From assembly GCA_031275525.1 (NCBI GenBank), contig JAISOP010000042.1, forward strand, positions 1 to 7,768: a DNA stretch of 7,768 nucleotides, in the 5' to 3' direction. Positions 1-6,352 of this stretch are shown one piece after another. A program made the position numbers and the translations under genes. Source of the stretch: Tannerella sp. (GTDB taxonomy: Bacteria > Bacteroidota > Bacteroidia > Bacteroidales > Tannerellaceae). Each line of letters opens with the position of its first letter. The first letter of the stretch is position 1. The notes beneath the pieces were generated by a model that worked only from the letters and a program-made list of their open reading frames with translations, was not told the DNA's origin and made no database searches.

Positions 1-207
1 GGCAAGACGGTGCACCCGATTCCGGAACTCAGTCTCCGGAAGGTCGGCAAGAACGGCAAAGAAACGGTCGTCGAACTCGATTTCAGCGTGGACTATACCG
101 TCGCCTACCTCCACAATAAGACTCCCGGCACGGCGACACTTTTCATCAAAGGCGCCGGCCGGTATGCCGGCCTGAAAACGACGACCTTCCACATCGCTTC
201 CCCCTGA
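1..207 (+). CDS. C-terminal end of a probable surface protein with an Ig-like repeat (5' partial)
   Basis: The reading frame is open from the first base and ends at TGA 205-207, leaving 68 residues of a gene that began left of the window. The visible end has the pattern DYTVAYLHNKTPGTATLFI, then GAGRYAGLKTTTFHI. This closely resembles the repeat 'Y-x-V-x-Y-x-N-N-x-x-x-G-T-A-T-V-x-I-x-G-x-G-x-Y-x-G-T' found as beta-sandwich modules in many secreted bacterial surface and adhesin-like proteins. The protein stops four residues after this module, so the module is at its extreme C-terminus, with no type 9 secretion sorting domain or anchor behind it. A GTG at base 10 could be mistaken for a start, but the frame continues upstream of it and the module would be cut. 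The main domain and the function cannot be told from this fragment. The gene converges on the metallophosphoesterase. Confidence 0.7.
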   Translation, partial: GKTVHPIPELSLRKVGKNGKETVVELDFSVDYTVAYLHNKTPGTATLFIKGAGRYAGLKTTTFHIASP

Positions 208-220
208 AAAAACGGCAGGG

Positions 221-239
221 GAGAGAGGTGGCCTTTCTC
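221..239. terminator. Stem-loop just after the first gene (possible terminator)
   Basis: GAGAGAGG (221-228), loop TGG and CCTTTCTC (232-239) form an 8-bp stem with one G-T wobble, 13 bases after the TGA at 205-207. There is no T-run behind it, so it is at best an atypical terminator or an RNA 3'-end stabiliser. Confidence 0.3.
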
Positions 240-270
240 GACAGGCTACGTAAGGGGAAATCCCGGCCCC

Positions 271-284
271 TCTCCGCAAGGAGA
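271..284. repeat. Short hairpin with GCAA tetraloop
   Basis: TCTCC (271-275), GCAA and GGAGA (280-284) form a 5-bp stem closed by a GNRA-type tetraloop on the plus strand. It is short and could be chance. It shares its CTCC/GGAG arms with the stronger hairpin at 352-371. Confidence 0.3.
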
Positions 285-351
285 ATAGAAAAAGGTTTTC
301 ATACAGGGGGATAAAGATGGGATGGGGGATGGAAACCGAGAAGGGCCATCT

Positions 352-371
352 CCCTTCCCTTGTGGGGAGGG
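352..371. terminator. GC-rich stem-loop, possible terminator between convergent genes
   Basis: CCCTTCCC (352-359), loop TTGT and GGGGAGGG (364-371) form an 8-bp stem with one G-T wobble. A run of five T lies at 383-387 on the plus strand, 11 bases past the stem, so it is a loose match to an intrinsic terminator for forward transcripts. Read on the minus strand, it lies about 40 bases past the metallophosphoesterase stop and has no T-run. Alternative pairings with the GGGGAGG at 374-380 are also possible. Confidence 0.4.
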
Positions 372-408
372 CCGGGGAGGGGTTTTTGGAGGTTCCTTTT
401 ATTTAAAG

Positions 409-1524
409 CTATTCGATCACGATATCGAATTGGTCGTATGGGTCAGTGCGGTGCGCCAGGTGCCGGGTGGTGGGCGAGATGCCGAAGAGCGGCGAGTAGG
501 TGCGCACCTTGAGGGTTTTGCCGTCGGGCATGAACTCCAGGATACGCAGCCAGCCGTCGCCACCGTTGCCTTCCCAGCCGCCGCCCAGCGTCTGGACGTT
601 GAACATCATCTGGTGTACGTTTTTGCCGGAACGGTTTTTGTCTATACGGTAGGCCACATTCTCGGCAAAGACGTTGTTGTCTGTTGCTTCGTGACCGCAA
701 ATCAACAGCCGGATGTTCTCCGAGGGCTGGAGCAGTTTTTCCCAAATCTGTACGCCGTTGTTGCCGGGTTCCAAACCGTAGGGATGGGAGTCAATCCGTT
801 TGGCGCCGTGGTTTTGCGTTTCCATGTACCCGTGCGTCATGAAAATCACCGTGTGATGTTTGTAGGTGTCGCCGGCCGCCAGTTTTTTGGCCCACTCCAG
901 CACTTGGTCGCGCGGGTAAAACTCGGACGTAATGACCAGTATGCCGCCCCAGTGCGTATCCTTGAACTCAAAAGCGGCATTTTCCATCGACGGGATACCG
1001 TTGCGGTTGGGAATGGCGTCCACACATACGCCTTTCCAGGTGGCATTGCGTTCGATGGGGAAATAGTCGGGGAAGTGCGTCAGGCTGTTTTCCGAACTCA
1101 GGTAGCCGTAGTCGTGATTGCCGCACGAAACGATGTAGGGCACCTTGTTGTCTAAGCGCGCCAGGGCGCGTGAGGCGGCTTCCCACATTTCCCGGCTGGT
1201 CTGGTTCGTACTCCGCTGGGGCACGATGTTCTCGTTCTGCTCCACCAAATCGCCCGTACATAGCACGCCCTTGACGCGCAGGTGGTCGATGTTGTCCGCT
1301 ATCCACGCCGTACATAAATCAAAAATCGGCTGGTTCACATCGTATTTTGTATATCCCTGCGGGTCGCCCAGCAGGATAAAAGTGAACGCCTGCGGGTCGG
1401 TCAGGTACAGCCGGTCGGCCCTGCGGGGCGATGGGATTTGTGCACAGGCAGGATAAACCGACAGCGTAACCACTGCCATTAACAGGCTCTTCCTCCACGG
1501 GTAAAAAAACTTCTTCGTAAACAT
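409..1524 (-). CDS. Secreted calcineurin-like metallophosphoesterase
   Basis: This 371-residue protein has a positively charged N-terminus (KK at 4-5, RK at 11-12), a hydrophobic segment at about 13-26 and a likely signal peptidase I site after ACA at residue 28, so it should be exported. C27 is not in a good lipobox (YPAC). The calcineurin-like phosphoesterase motifs appear in order: GDPQ (53-56), GDL (91-93), GNHD (135-138), THG (H231) and GHEA (277-280). These enzymes use two metal ions to cleave phosphomono- or diesters; the substrate here is unknown. The first motif is DPQ, as in CPPED1/CSTP1-like members, rather than DxH, and the last is GHEA rather than GHxH. Two histidines normally expected at metal site 1 are therefore absent. 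The C-terminal part, with WLRILEFMPDG and the following RTYSP, is a beta-rich end seen in secreted bacterial members. The start at 1524 keeps the full signal peptide. The gene is divergent from parC. The general family is secure, the substrate is not. Confidence 0.88.
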   Translation of the reverse strand: MFTKKFFYPWRKSLLMAVVTLSVYPACAQIPSPRRADRLYLTDPQAFTFILLGDPQGYTKYDVNQPIFDLCTAWIADNIDHLRVKGVLCTGDLVEQNENIVPQRSTNQTSREMWEAASRALARLDNKVPYIVSCGNHDYGYLSSENSLTHFPDYFPIERNATWKGVCVDAIPNRNGIPSMENAAFEFKDTHWGGILVITSEFYPRDQVLEWAKKLAAGDTYKHHTVIFMTHGYMETQNHGAKRIDSHPYGLEPGNNGVQIWEKLLQPSENIRLLICGHEATDNNVFAENVAYRIDKNRSGKNVHQMMFNVQTLGGGWEGNGGDGWLRILEFMPDGKTLKVRTYSPLFGISPTTRHLAHRTDPYDQFDIVIE

Positions 1525-1577
1525 AAGCTATTCATTATAATGGTTGATAATCATATTCCGTTTTGATCACAGGGGGA

Positions 1578-1585
1578 CAAAGATA
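1578..1585 (-). promoter_or_regulatory. Bacteroidota -7 promoter element for the metallophosphoesterase
   Basis: Read on the minus strand, 1585 to 1578 is TATCTTTG, an exact match to the Bacteroidota -7 consensus TAnnTTTG. It lies 53 bases before the ATG at 1524, giving an expected leader of roughly 45 nt. No good TTTG -33 box is found at the usual 19-21 bp upstream; that stretch is occupied by the tandem octamer array. Confidence 0.5.
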
Positions 1586-1597
1586 GGTGAATCTTTG
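1578..1597. promoter_or_regulatory. 7-bp perfect inverted repeat overlapping the minus-strand promoter (possible operator)
   Basis: CAAAGAT (1578-1584) and ATCTTTG (1591-1597) are perfect reverse complements separated by 6 bp, a 20-bp dyad of the size bound by dimeric repressors. The left arm is also most of the -7 element, and the right arm runs into the first octamer. It could be a real operator or a by-product of two similar T-rich elements lying side by side. Confidence 0.35.
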
Positions 1598-1624
1598 AAC
1601 TTTCGAACCTTTGAACCTTTGAAT
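1593..1624. repeat. Tandem octamer array, four copies of CTTTGAAC
   Basis: Four contiguous 8-bp units read CTTTGAAC (1593-1600), TTTCGAAC (1601-1608), CTTTGAAC (1609-1616) and CTTTGAAT (1617-1624). Units 1 and 3 are identical, unit 2 differs at two positions and unit 4 at one. Because the period is 8, the array cannot be a conserved coding repeat. It sits inside the divergent spacer immediately upstream of the minus-strand promoter. Similar octamer runs occur between genes in Bacteroidales genomes as far as I recall; their role is not known to me. Confidence 0.75.
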
Positions 1625-1643
1625 CTTCTTGCCGGAGGTGGGC

Positions 1644-1655
1644 GGGGGGGGGGGG
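1644..1655. repeat. 12-G homopolymer tract upstream of parC
   Basis: Twelve consecutive G residues on the plus strand follow a GGC and precede AAAGG. The tract ends 21 bp before the parC -7 element, just upstream of the region where a -33 box would lie. Tracts of this length are prone to slipped-strand length change and to sequencing miscalls, so the exact count is uncertain. Confidence 0.85.
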
Positions 1656-1676
1656 AAAGGGAATGAATTTTTTTCG

Positions 1677-1684
1677 TACTTTTG
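1677..1684 (+). promoter_or_regulatory. Bacteroidota -7 promoter element for parC and the downstream cluster
   Basis: TACTTTTG is an exact match to TAnnTTTG and is preceded by a T-run at 1668-1674. The expected transcript start is near 1690, giving a leader of about 25 nt before the ATG at 1716. There is no TTTG -33 box at standard spacing; the position is partly taken up by the poly-G tract and the purine-rich stretch after it. The leader has only a weak ribosome site (TAGGAT directly before the ATG), which is usual for this phylum. Confidence 0.6.
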
Positions 1685-1715
1685 CGCCGCAAGGAGCAAA
1701 TAGAAACATTAGGAT

Positions 1716-4406
1716 ATGACACCGGAAGAGATTAAAGAAGAGGAAGAAAGCGAAGCTATTTGGCAGGACGGGCAGGATATGGAATCGGAAGAGGGAGAGA
1801 GTGAGGGAACGCCGTTGCCGCATTCCGGTTACAGGGTGCCGGTGGGCGGCGCCGATGCGATACATCACCTGCCCGGGATGTACCAGAGTTGGTTCCTGGA
1901 CTATGCCTCCTACGTCATCCTCGAACGCGCCGTGCCGCACATTAACGACGGACTGAAGCCGGTGCAGCGCCGCATCCTCCATTCCATGAAACGGCTCGAC
2001 GACGGACGATACAACAAAGTGGCCAATATCATCGGACATACGATGCAGTTTCATCCGCATGGCGACGCCTCCATCGGCGATGCGCTGGTGCAGTTGGGAC
2101 AAAAGGACCTGCTGATCGACTGCCAGGGCAACTGGGGCAATATCCTGACGGGCGACGTGGCGGCGGCGCCCCGTTACATCGAGGCAAGGCTGTCGAAATT
2201 TGCCCTCGAAACGCTCTTCAATCCCAAAACAACGCAGTGGAAACTTTCTTACGACGGACGCAACCAGGAGCCGGTTTGCCTGCCCGTCAAGTTCCCGCTC
2301 CTGCTGGCGCAGGGGGTGGAAGGCATTGCGGTAGGACTCTCGTCCAAAATCCTGCCCCACAACTTCAACGAACTGATTGATGCCGCCATCGCCTGTTTGA
2401 AAGGCGAGCCGTTCACGCTCTATCCCGACTTCCAAACGGGCGGCTATATCGACGTCTCGCGCTACAACGGCGGCGAACGCGGCGGGGCAGTGAAGGTGCG
2501 TGCCAAAATCGGCAAGCTGGACAACCGGACGCTGGTCATCAACGAACTGCCCTATGGCCGGACAACTTCCACGCTGATTGATTCCATCCTGAAAGCCAAT
2601 GACAAGGGGAAAATCAAGATTCGGAAAATCGACGATAACACCGCCAGGGATGCGGAAATCCTGATCCATTTGGCGCCGGGCGTCTCGTCCGACAAGACCA
2701 TCGACGCGCTCTACGCCTTTTCGGACTGCGAAATCAGTATCTCCCCCAATTGCTGTGTCATAGAAGACCACAAGCCCTATTTCCTGAACGTAAGCGCCGT
2801 CCTCCGCCATTCCGTTGACCGGACGCTGAGCCTGCTGCGCACGGAACTTGAAATCAAACAATCCGAGCTGGAGGAGGCCTTGTTTTACGCCTCGCTCGAA
2901 CGTATTTTCATCGAGGAACGTATCTACAAGGACCGCGAATTTGAAAACGCCCACAACATGGACGAAGCCGCCGTTCATATCGAACTTCGCCTCCAGCCCT
3001 TTGCACCACAGCTGATCCGCGAAGTCACGCGCGACGACATCCTCCGCCTGATGGACATCAAAATGGGGCGCATCCTGCGGTTCAACGCCGACAAAAGCGA
3101 TGAAGCCATCGCCCAGTTCAAGCAGGACATCGCCCTGACCAAAAGCCAGCTGGCCGACATCGTCAACTACACCGTCGCCTGGTTTGCCATGCTGAAGGAA
3201 AAATACGGAGCCGCCTATCCGCGCCGCACGGAAATCCGCAGTTTCGATATGATCGAAGCCACCACCGTGGTCGAGGCCAACGAGAAACTGTACATCAACC
3301 GCGAAGAAGGCTTCATCGGCACCTCACTCAAGAAAGACGAGTTCATCTGCAACTGTTCCGACATCGACGACCTGATTCTCTTCTTCCGCGACGGCGCCTA
3401 CAAAATCATCCGCGTAAGCGAAAAGGTCTTTGTCGGGAAAAACGTGATCTACGTCCATGTCTTCAAGCGCAACGACAACCGCACGATCTACAACGTCATC
3501 TACCGCGACGGGCGGAGCGGCAGCAACTACATCAAGCGTTTTGCCGTCACGGGCGTCACGCGCGACAAGGAATACAACGTCACCCGGGGAACCGAAGGCT
3601 CGCGCATCCTCTATTTCAGCGCCAATTCCAACGGCGAGGCCGAGACCGTGAAGGTCATCCTCAAGCCCAAGTTGCGCCAAAAGACCCTGGCCTTTGAAAA
3701 GGACTTCAGCGAGATACTGATTAAGGGACGCGCCTCGATGGGAAATATTCTCACCAAGGCCGAAATACACAAGGTGACGCTCAAACAGAAAGGCACTTCC
3801 ACGCTGGGCGGACGCATGGTCTGGTTCGACCGCGACGTGATGCGGCTCAACTACGACGGGCGGGGCGAGGAACTCGGCGAATTCCAGAGCGACGACCAAA
3901 TCCTGGTCATCCTCAAAAACGGCGATTTCTATACCACCGGTTTCGACCTGAGCAACCATTACGAGGATTCGATCCTGGTCATCGAACGGTTCGACAGCCG
4001 GAAAATCTGGACCGCCGCCCTCTACGACGCCGAACAGAAGTATCCCTATCTGAAACGTTTTCCGCTGGAAGCGAACCACAAAAAGCAGAATTTTTTGGGC
4101 GATTCGTCCGGAAATGTGCTCTATTTACTGACGGATGAAGCGTATCCGCGCATCGAAGTGGTCTTCGGAGGAAATGACCGTTTTCGCACATCGCTGGTCA
4201 TCGACGCCGAAACATTTATCGGCATAAAGAGTTTTAAGGCGAAAGGAAAACGGATGACAACCTGCGAAGTGGCAACCGTCAACGAACTGGAACCCTTGCG
4301 TTCCCTGCCGGAAAGCCCCGCGGAAGATGCAGCGGAAACGGCGGAAGAGGACGGCGGCGGATACACGGATTCCGGACAAATGAATCTGTTTGATAATGAA
4401 ATATGA
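1716..4406 (+). CDS. parC: DNA topoisomerase IV subunit A
   Basis: ParC is the DNA-cleaving subunit of type IIA topoisomerase IV, which with ParE unlinks daughter chromosomes. The 896-residue product has an acidic N-terminal extension (residues 1-35), the winged-helix core with YQSWFLDYASYVILERA and GLKPVQRRIL (residues 56-88), HPHGD (113-117) and APRYIEARL (151-159) with catalytic R153-Y154. The quinolone-resistance positions equivalent to E. coli GyrA S83 and D87 are A118 and D122. The C-terminal half (about 510-870) has beta-pinwheel-like repeats, for example IKGRASMGNIL at 669-679, but no GyrA box (QRRGGKG), which favours ParC over GyrA. It is longer than E. coli ParC (752 residues), and the long form fits Bacteroidota. 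The tail is acidic and ends in QMNLF (888-892). The start at 1716 follows the promoter at 1677 closely. parE is not in the window. The stop overlaps the next start by four bases. Automated pipelines may label it GyrA. Confidence 0.95.
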   Translation: MTPEEIKEEEESEAIWQDGQDMESEEGESEGTPLPHSGYRVPVGGADAIHHLPGMYQSWFLDYASYVILERAVPHINDGLKPVQRRILHSMKRLDDGRYNKVANIIGHTMQFHPHGDASIGDALVQLGQKDLLIDCQGNWGNILTGDVAAAPRYIEARLSKFALETLFNPKTTQWKLSYDGRNQEPVCLPVKFPLLLAQGVEGIAVGLSSKILPHNFNELIDAAIACLKGEPFTLYPDFQTGGYIDVSRYNGGERGGAVKVRAKIGKLDNRTLVINELPYGRTTSTLIDSILKANDKGKIKIRKIDDNTARDAEILIHLAPGVSSDKTIDALYAFSDCEISISPNCCVIEDHKPYFLNVSAVLRHSVDRTLSLLRTELEIKQSELEEALFYASLERIFIEERIYKDREFENAHNMDEAAVHIELRLQPFAPQLIREVTRDDILRLMDIKMGRILRFNADKSDEAIAQFKQDIALTKSQLADIVNYTVAWFAMLKEKYGAAYPRRTEIRSFDMIEATTVVEANEKLYINREEGFIGTSLKKDEFICNCSDIDDLILFFRDGAYKIIRVSEKVFVGKNVIYVHVFKRNDNRTIYNVIYRDGRSGSNYIKRFAVTGVTRDKEYNVTRGTEGSRILYFSANSNGEAETVKVILKPKLRQKTLAFEKDFSEILIKGRASMGNILTKAEIHKVTLKQKGTSTLGGRMVWFDRDVMRLNYDGRGEELGEFQSDDQILVILKNGDFYTTGFDLSNHYEDSILVIERFDSRKIWTAALYDAEQKYPYLKRFPLEANHKKQNFLGDSSGNVLYLLTDEAYPRIEVVFGGNDRFRTSLVIDAETFIGIKSFKAKGKRMTTCEVATVNELEPLRSLPESPAEDAAETAEEDGGGYTDSGQMNLFDNEI

Positions 4407-5260
4407 AGAAAATAATCATACTTCTCGCGGGATGGGGGTGGCTGTCAGGCTCGCTGGCGGCGCAGAACGGCGCAAACGATGTGCCGTATTCCGTGAATGA
4501 AGGAACGATGATAGGCATTGGCCGCTACAACCTGGCCAGTTCCTATGTATCGCCCCCCGGCGAGGGGAATGTCAGTTACACGGGCGTCGGCCTGCGTACC
4601 CTGAATGAACGGATGAAACTCCTGAACCCGCATCTCTCCTTACAGCAAATTCTCCACGTGGACCTGTCCATGACGCAAAACCCGGGCGCCACCATCAGCG
4701 CCATATCGGGCATGATCGACTATTCCTGCGGCTACCACTACCGTTTCTATCCGGCAGAGAATCTGAAACTGCTCGCCGGGCCGTCGTTGCGCGGCATGGC
4801 CGGATTCATATACAACACCCAGGCGGCCAACAATTCGACGGCGCTGAACGTGGATATTGACCTGAACCTGTCGGTCGCGGCGCTTTACACCTTTTGCGTG
4901 CGCGACTATCCGCTCACCTTGCGCTATCAGGCAGACCTCTCTTTCGCCGGCCTCCTTTTCGCACCCGATTACGGGCAGTCGTATTACGAGATATTCGGTT
5001 TGGGGAATCTGGAAGGCGTGGTACGTTTCAGTTCGCTCCATAACAAGTTGGCGATGCGGAATTACCTGACGGTCGATCTTCCGGTCTGGAAATTCACCCT
5101 CCGTACGGGATACATGAACAATCTCTACAGCACGGATATTAACAGCATCCGGACACATCATCTTTCCCACAGTTTCATGATTGGCCTGGTGAAGGAATTC
5201 GTCTCATTCAAAGGGCAAGGACTGAAGAAAAGACACATGTATAAAAGCGCGTATTATTAA
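4403..5260 (+). CDS. Predicted outer-membrane beta-barrel protein, DUF3316-like
   Basis: This 285-residue protein starts with a clear signal peptide (KK, then a hydrophobic stretch, likely cut after LAA at residue 20). The mature part is rich in glycine and aromatic residues, with alternating hydrophobic and polar segments such as LHVDLSMTQ, YHYRFYPAENLKLLAGPSL, LRYQADLSFAGLLF and KFTLRTGYM. This is the look of an outer-membrane beta barrel of about 8-12 strands. The overall plan resembles the Bacteroidota DUF3316 family, named from memory and not checked. It has no TonB box, plug or enzymatic motif. The end (HMYKSAYY) is lysine- and tyrosine-rich and lacks the usual terminal phenylalanine. 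The ATG overlaps the parC stop as ATGA (4403-4406), which suggests translational coupling. The S41 lipoprotein starts 9 bp after its stop. Its function is unknown. Confidence 0.75.
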   Translation: MKKIIILLAGWGWLSGSLAAQNGANDVPYSVNEGTMIGIGRYNLASSYVSPPGEGNVSYTGVGLRTLNERMKLLNPHLSLQQILHVDLSMTQNPGATISAISGMIDYSCGYHYRFYPAENLKLLAGPSLRGMAGFIYNTQAANNSTALNVDIDLNLSVAALYTFCVRDYPLTLRYQADLSFAGLLFAPDYGQSYYEIFGLGNLEGVVRFSSLHNKLAMRNYLTVDLPVWKFTLRTGYMNNLYSTDINSIRTHHLSHSFMIGLVKEFVSFKGQGLKKRHMYKSAYY

Positions 5261-5269
5261 TTATAAGGT

Positions 5270-6319
5270 ATGAAAACGAACGACGTTATGCGGAAGAGGA
5301 AAGCATGGTGGGGTAGGGGAGTGGCCGCCCTCCTGCTGGCCGCGAGCCTGCCCTTTGCAGGCTGTCAGGAGGAAAGTATCTACACAACGGATGCGCGGAC
5401 GAATTTCGAGGCGCTCTGGAAAATCATGGACGAGCATTACTGTTTTTTTGAATACAAGGAAGTCGATTGGGACGAAATCTACCGCAGCTACAGCCGTCAG
5501 GTATCGGACACGATGAACCAGTACCAACTCTTTGATTTTTTAGGGAAAATGCTGGCCGAACTCAAAGACGGGCATACGAACCTCGTCTCCTCCTTCAACG
5601 TGGCGCGTTACTGGGCGTGGTACGAAAACTACCCTCCGAACTTCAGCGCCGACCTTCAGAAGAAATATTTGGGAACCGAGTACAACATCACGGGCGGATT
5701 GAAATACCTCCGTCTGCCGGACACCGAGGTGGGATACATCTATTACGGGAGTTTCTCGAACCTGGTGACCGAGCGCGGACTGGACGAAGTATTCAAACAT
5801 TTCTCGAACTGCAGGGGACTGATTATCGACGTGCGCGACAATGGCGGCGGCTCGCTGAGCTATTCCGACCGCATCGCCTCGCGTTTCCTGGAAGAAAAAA
5901 TCATCGCCGGCTACATCATCCACAAAACAGGCCCGGGACACAATGACTTTTCCGAACCGTATCCGATTGAACTGGCGCCTTCCGAGCGTTCGCGGTGGCT
6001 GCGTCCGGTCGTCGTACTGACCAACCGGCACAGTTTCAGTGCAACCAACGATTTCGTAAACAAGATGCGGCTCCTGCCCCGCGTCACCATCATGGGCGAC
6101 CGGACGGGCGGCGGCAGCGGACTGCCCTTCAATTCCGAACTTCCCAACGGCTGGATTGTCCGTTTTTCGGCATCACCCATCCTCGACGTGAACCGGCAAC
6201 ATACGGAAAACGGCATCGACCCGGACCTCAAAATCGACATGACCCCTGAAGATATGGCACGCGACAAAGACACCCTGATCGAAGAAGCCGTACGGTGGAT
6301 TCAATCCCAAAACCAATGA
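5270..6319 (+). CDS. S41-family serine peptidase, predicted surface lipoprotein
   Basis: This 349-residue protein has a long charged N-region, a hydrophobic core (18-29) and a lipobox-like LPFAGC with C32, so it should be lipidated. CQEE directly after the cysteine resembles the acidic export signal that sends Bacteroidota lipoproteins to the cell surface. A helical N-domain (FEALWKIMDEHYCFFEYKEVDWDEIY, described here as residues 46-71) is typical of this S41 subgroup. DGHTN (100-104) supplies the candidate catalytic H102. IIDVRDNGGG (185-194) and TNRHSFSATNDF (251-262) carry the candidate nucleophile S257, and GDRTGGGSGLP (276-286) and ENGIDPD (313-319) complete the fold. These match tricorn/C-terminal-processing peptidases. 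No PDZ domain is seen, unlike CtpA/Prc. The substrate is unknown; an envelope or imported peptide is likely. A second ATG at 5288 (M7) is possible, giving a signal starting MRKRKAWW. It is the third gene of the parC cluster. Confidence 0.88.
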   Translation: MKTNDVMRKRKAWWGRGVAALLLAASLPFAGCQEESIYTTDARTNFEALWKIMDEHYCFFEYKEVDWDEIYRSYSRQVSDTMNQYQLFDFLGKMLAELKDGHTNLVSSFNVARYWAWYENYPPNFSADLQKKYLGTEYNITGGLKYLRLPDTEVGYIYYGSFSNLVTERGLDEVFKHFSNCRGLIIDVRDNGGGSLSYSDRIASRFLEEKIIAGYIIHKTGPGHNDFSEPYPIELAPSERSRWLRPVVVLTNRHSFSATNDFVNKMRLLPRVTIMGDRTGGGSGLPFNSELPNGWIVRFSASPILDVNRQHTENGIDPDLKIDMTPEDMARDKDTLIEEAVRWIQSQNQ

Positions 6320-6352
6320 ACAGAAGCAACAAAGGGTACCCAAATTAAATAT

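Larger units (their letters stand above)
208..408. other. Convergent intergenic spacer with GC-rich hairpins
   Basis: This spacer of about 200 bp lies between two converging genes. I see no credible gene in it. It holds three short inverted repeats (221-239, 271-284, 352-371) and purine-rich G tracts. Two segments, around 265-284 and 344-371, share a GGCC-x-x-CTCC core followed by a short loop and a GGAG-type return arm, so they look like degenerate copies of one element. Similar 'CTCCC...loop...GGGAGGG' units are common intergenic repeats in bacterial genomes, and translating them gives the spurious peptide seen in the frame starting at 322. A termination or mRNA 3'-end role for both neighbours is likely but not shown. 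Confidence 0.55.

Noticed and set aside
10..207. Small standalone gene starting at GTG 10
   Set aside because: The frame is open to base 1 and the Ig-like module pattern suggests the end of a larger protein.
322..1155. 277-codon open frame on the plus strand opposite the metallophosphoesterase
   Set aside because: The opposite strand has all the phosphoesterase motifs and a signal peptide. The first part of this frame only translates the intergenic GC repeat.
1536..1541. TATAAT-like hexamer just before the phosphoesterase start on the minus strand
   Set aside because: It lies about 12 bases before the ATG, too close for a useful leader, and Bacteroidota sigma factor does not use this -10 consensus. 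The TATCTTTG at 1585-1578 is a better candidate.
1551..2978. 475-codon open frame on the minus strand opposite parC
   Set aside because: It lies wholly antisense to the conserved catalytic half of ParC and its protein has no recognisable motif. Biased third positions in parC explain the lack of stops.
3324..4079. 251-codon open frame on the minus strand opposite the parC C-terminal domain
   Set aside because: Antisense to parC, with low-complexity Val/Asp/Ala content and no family signature; a codon-bias shadow.
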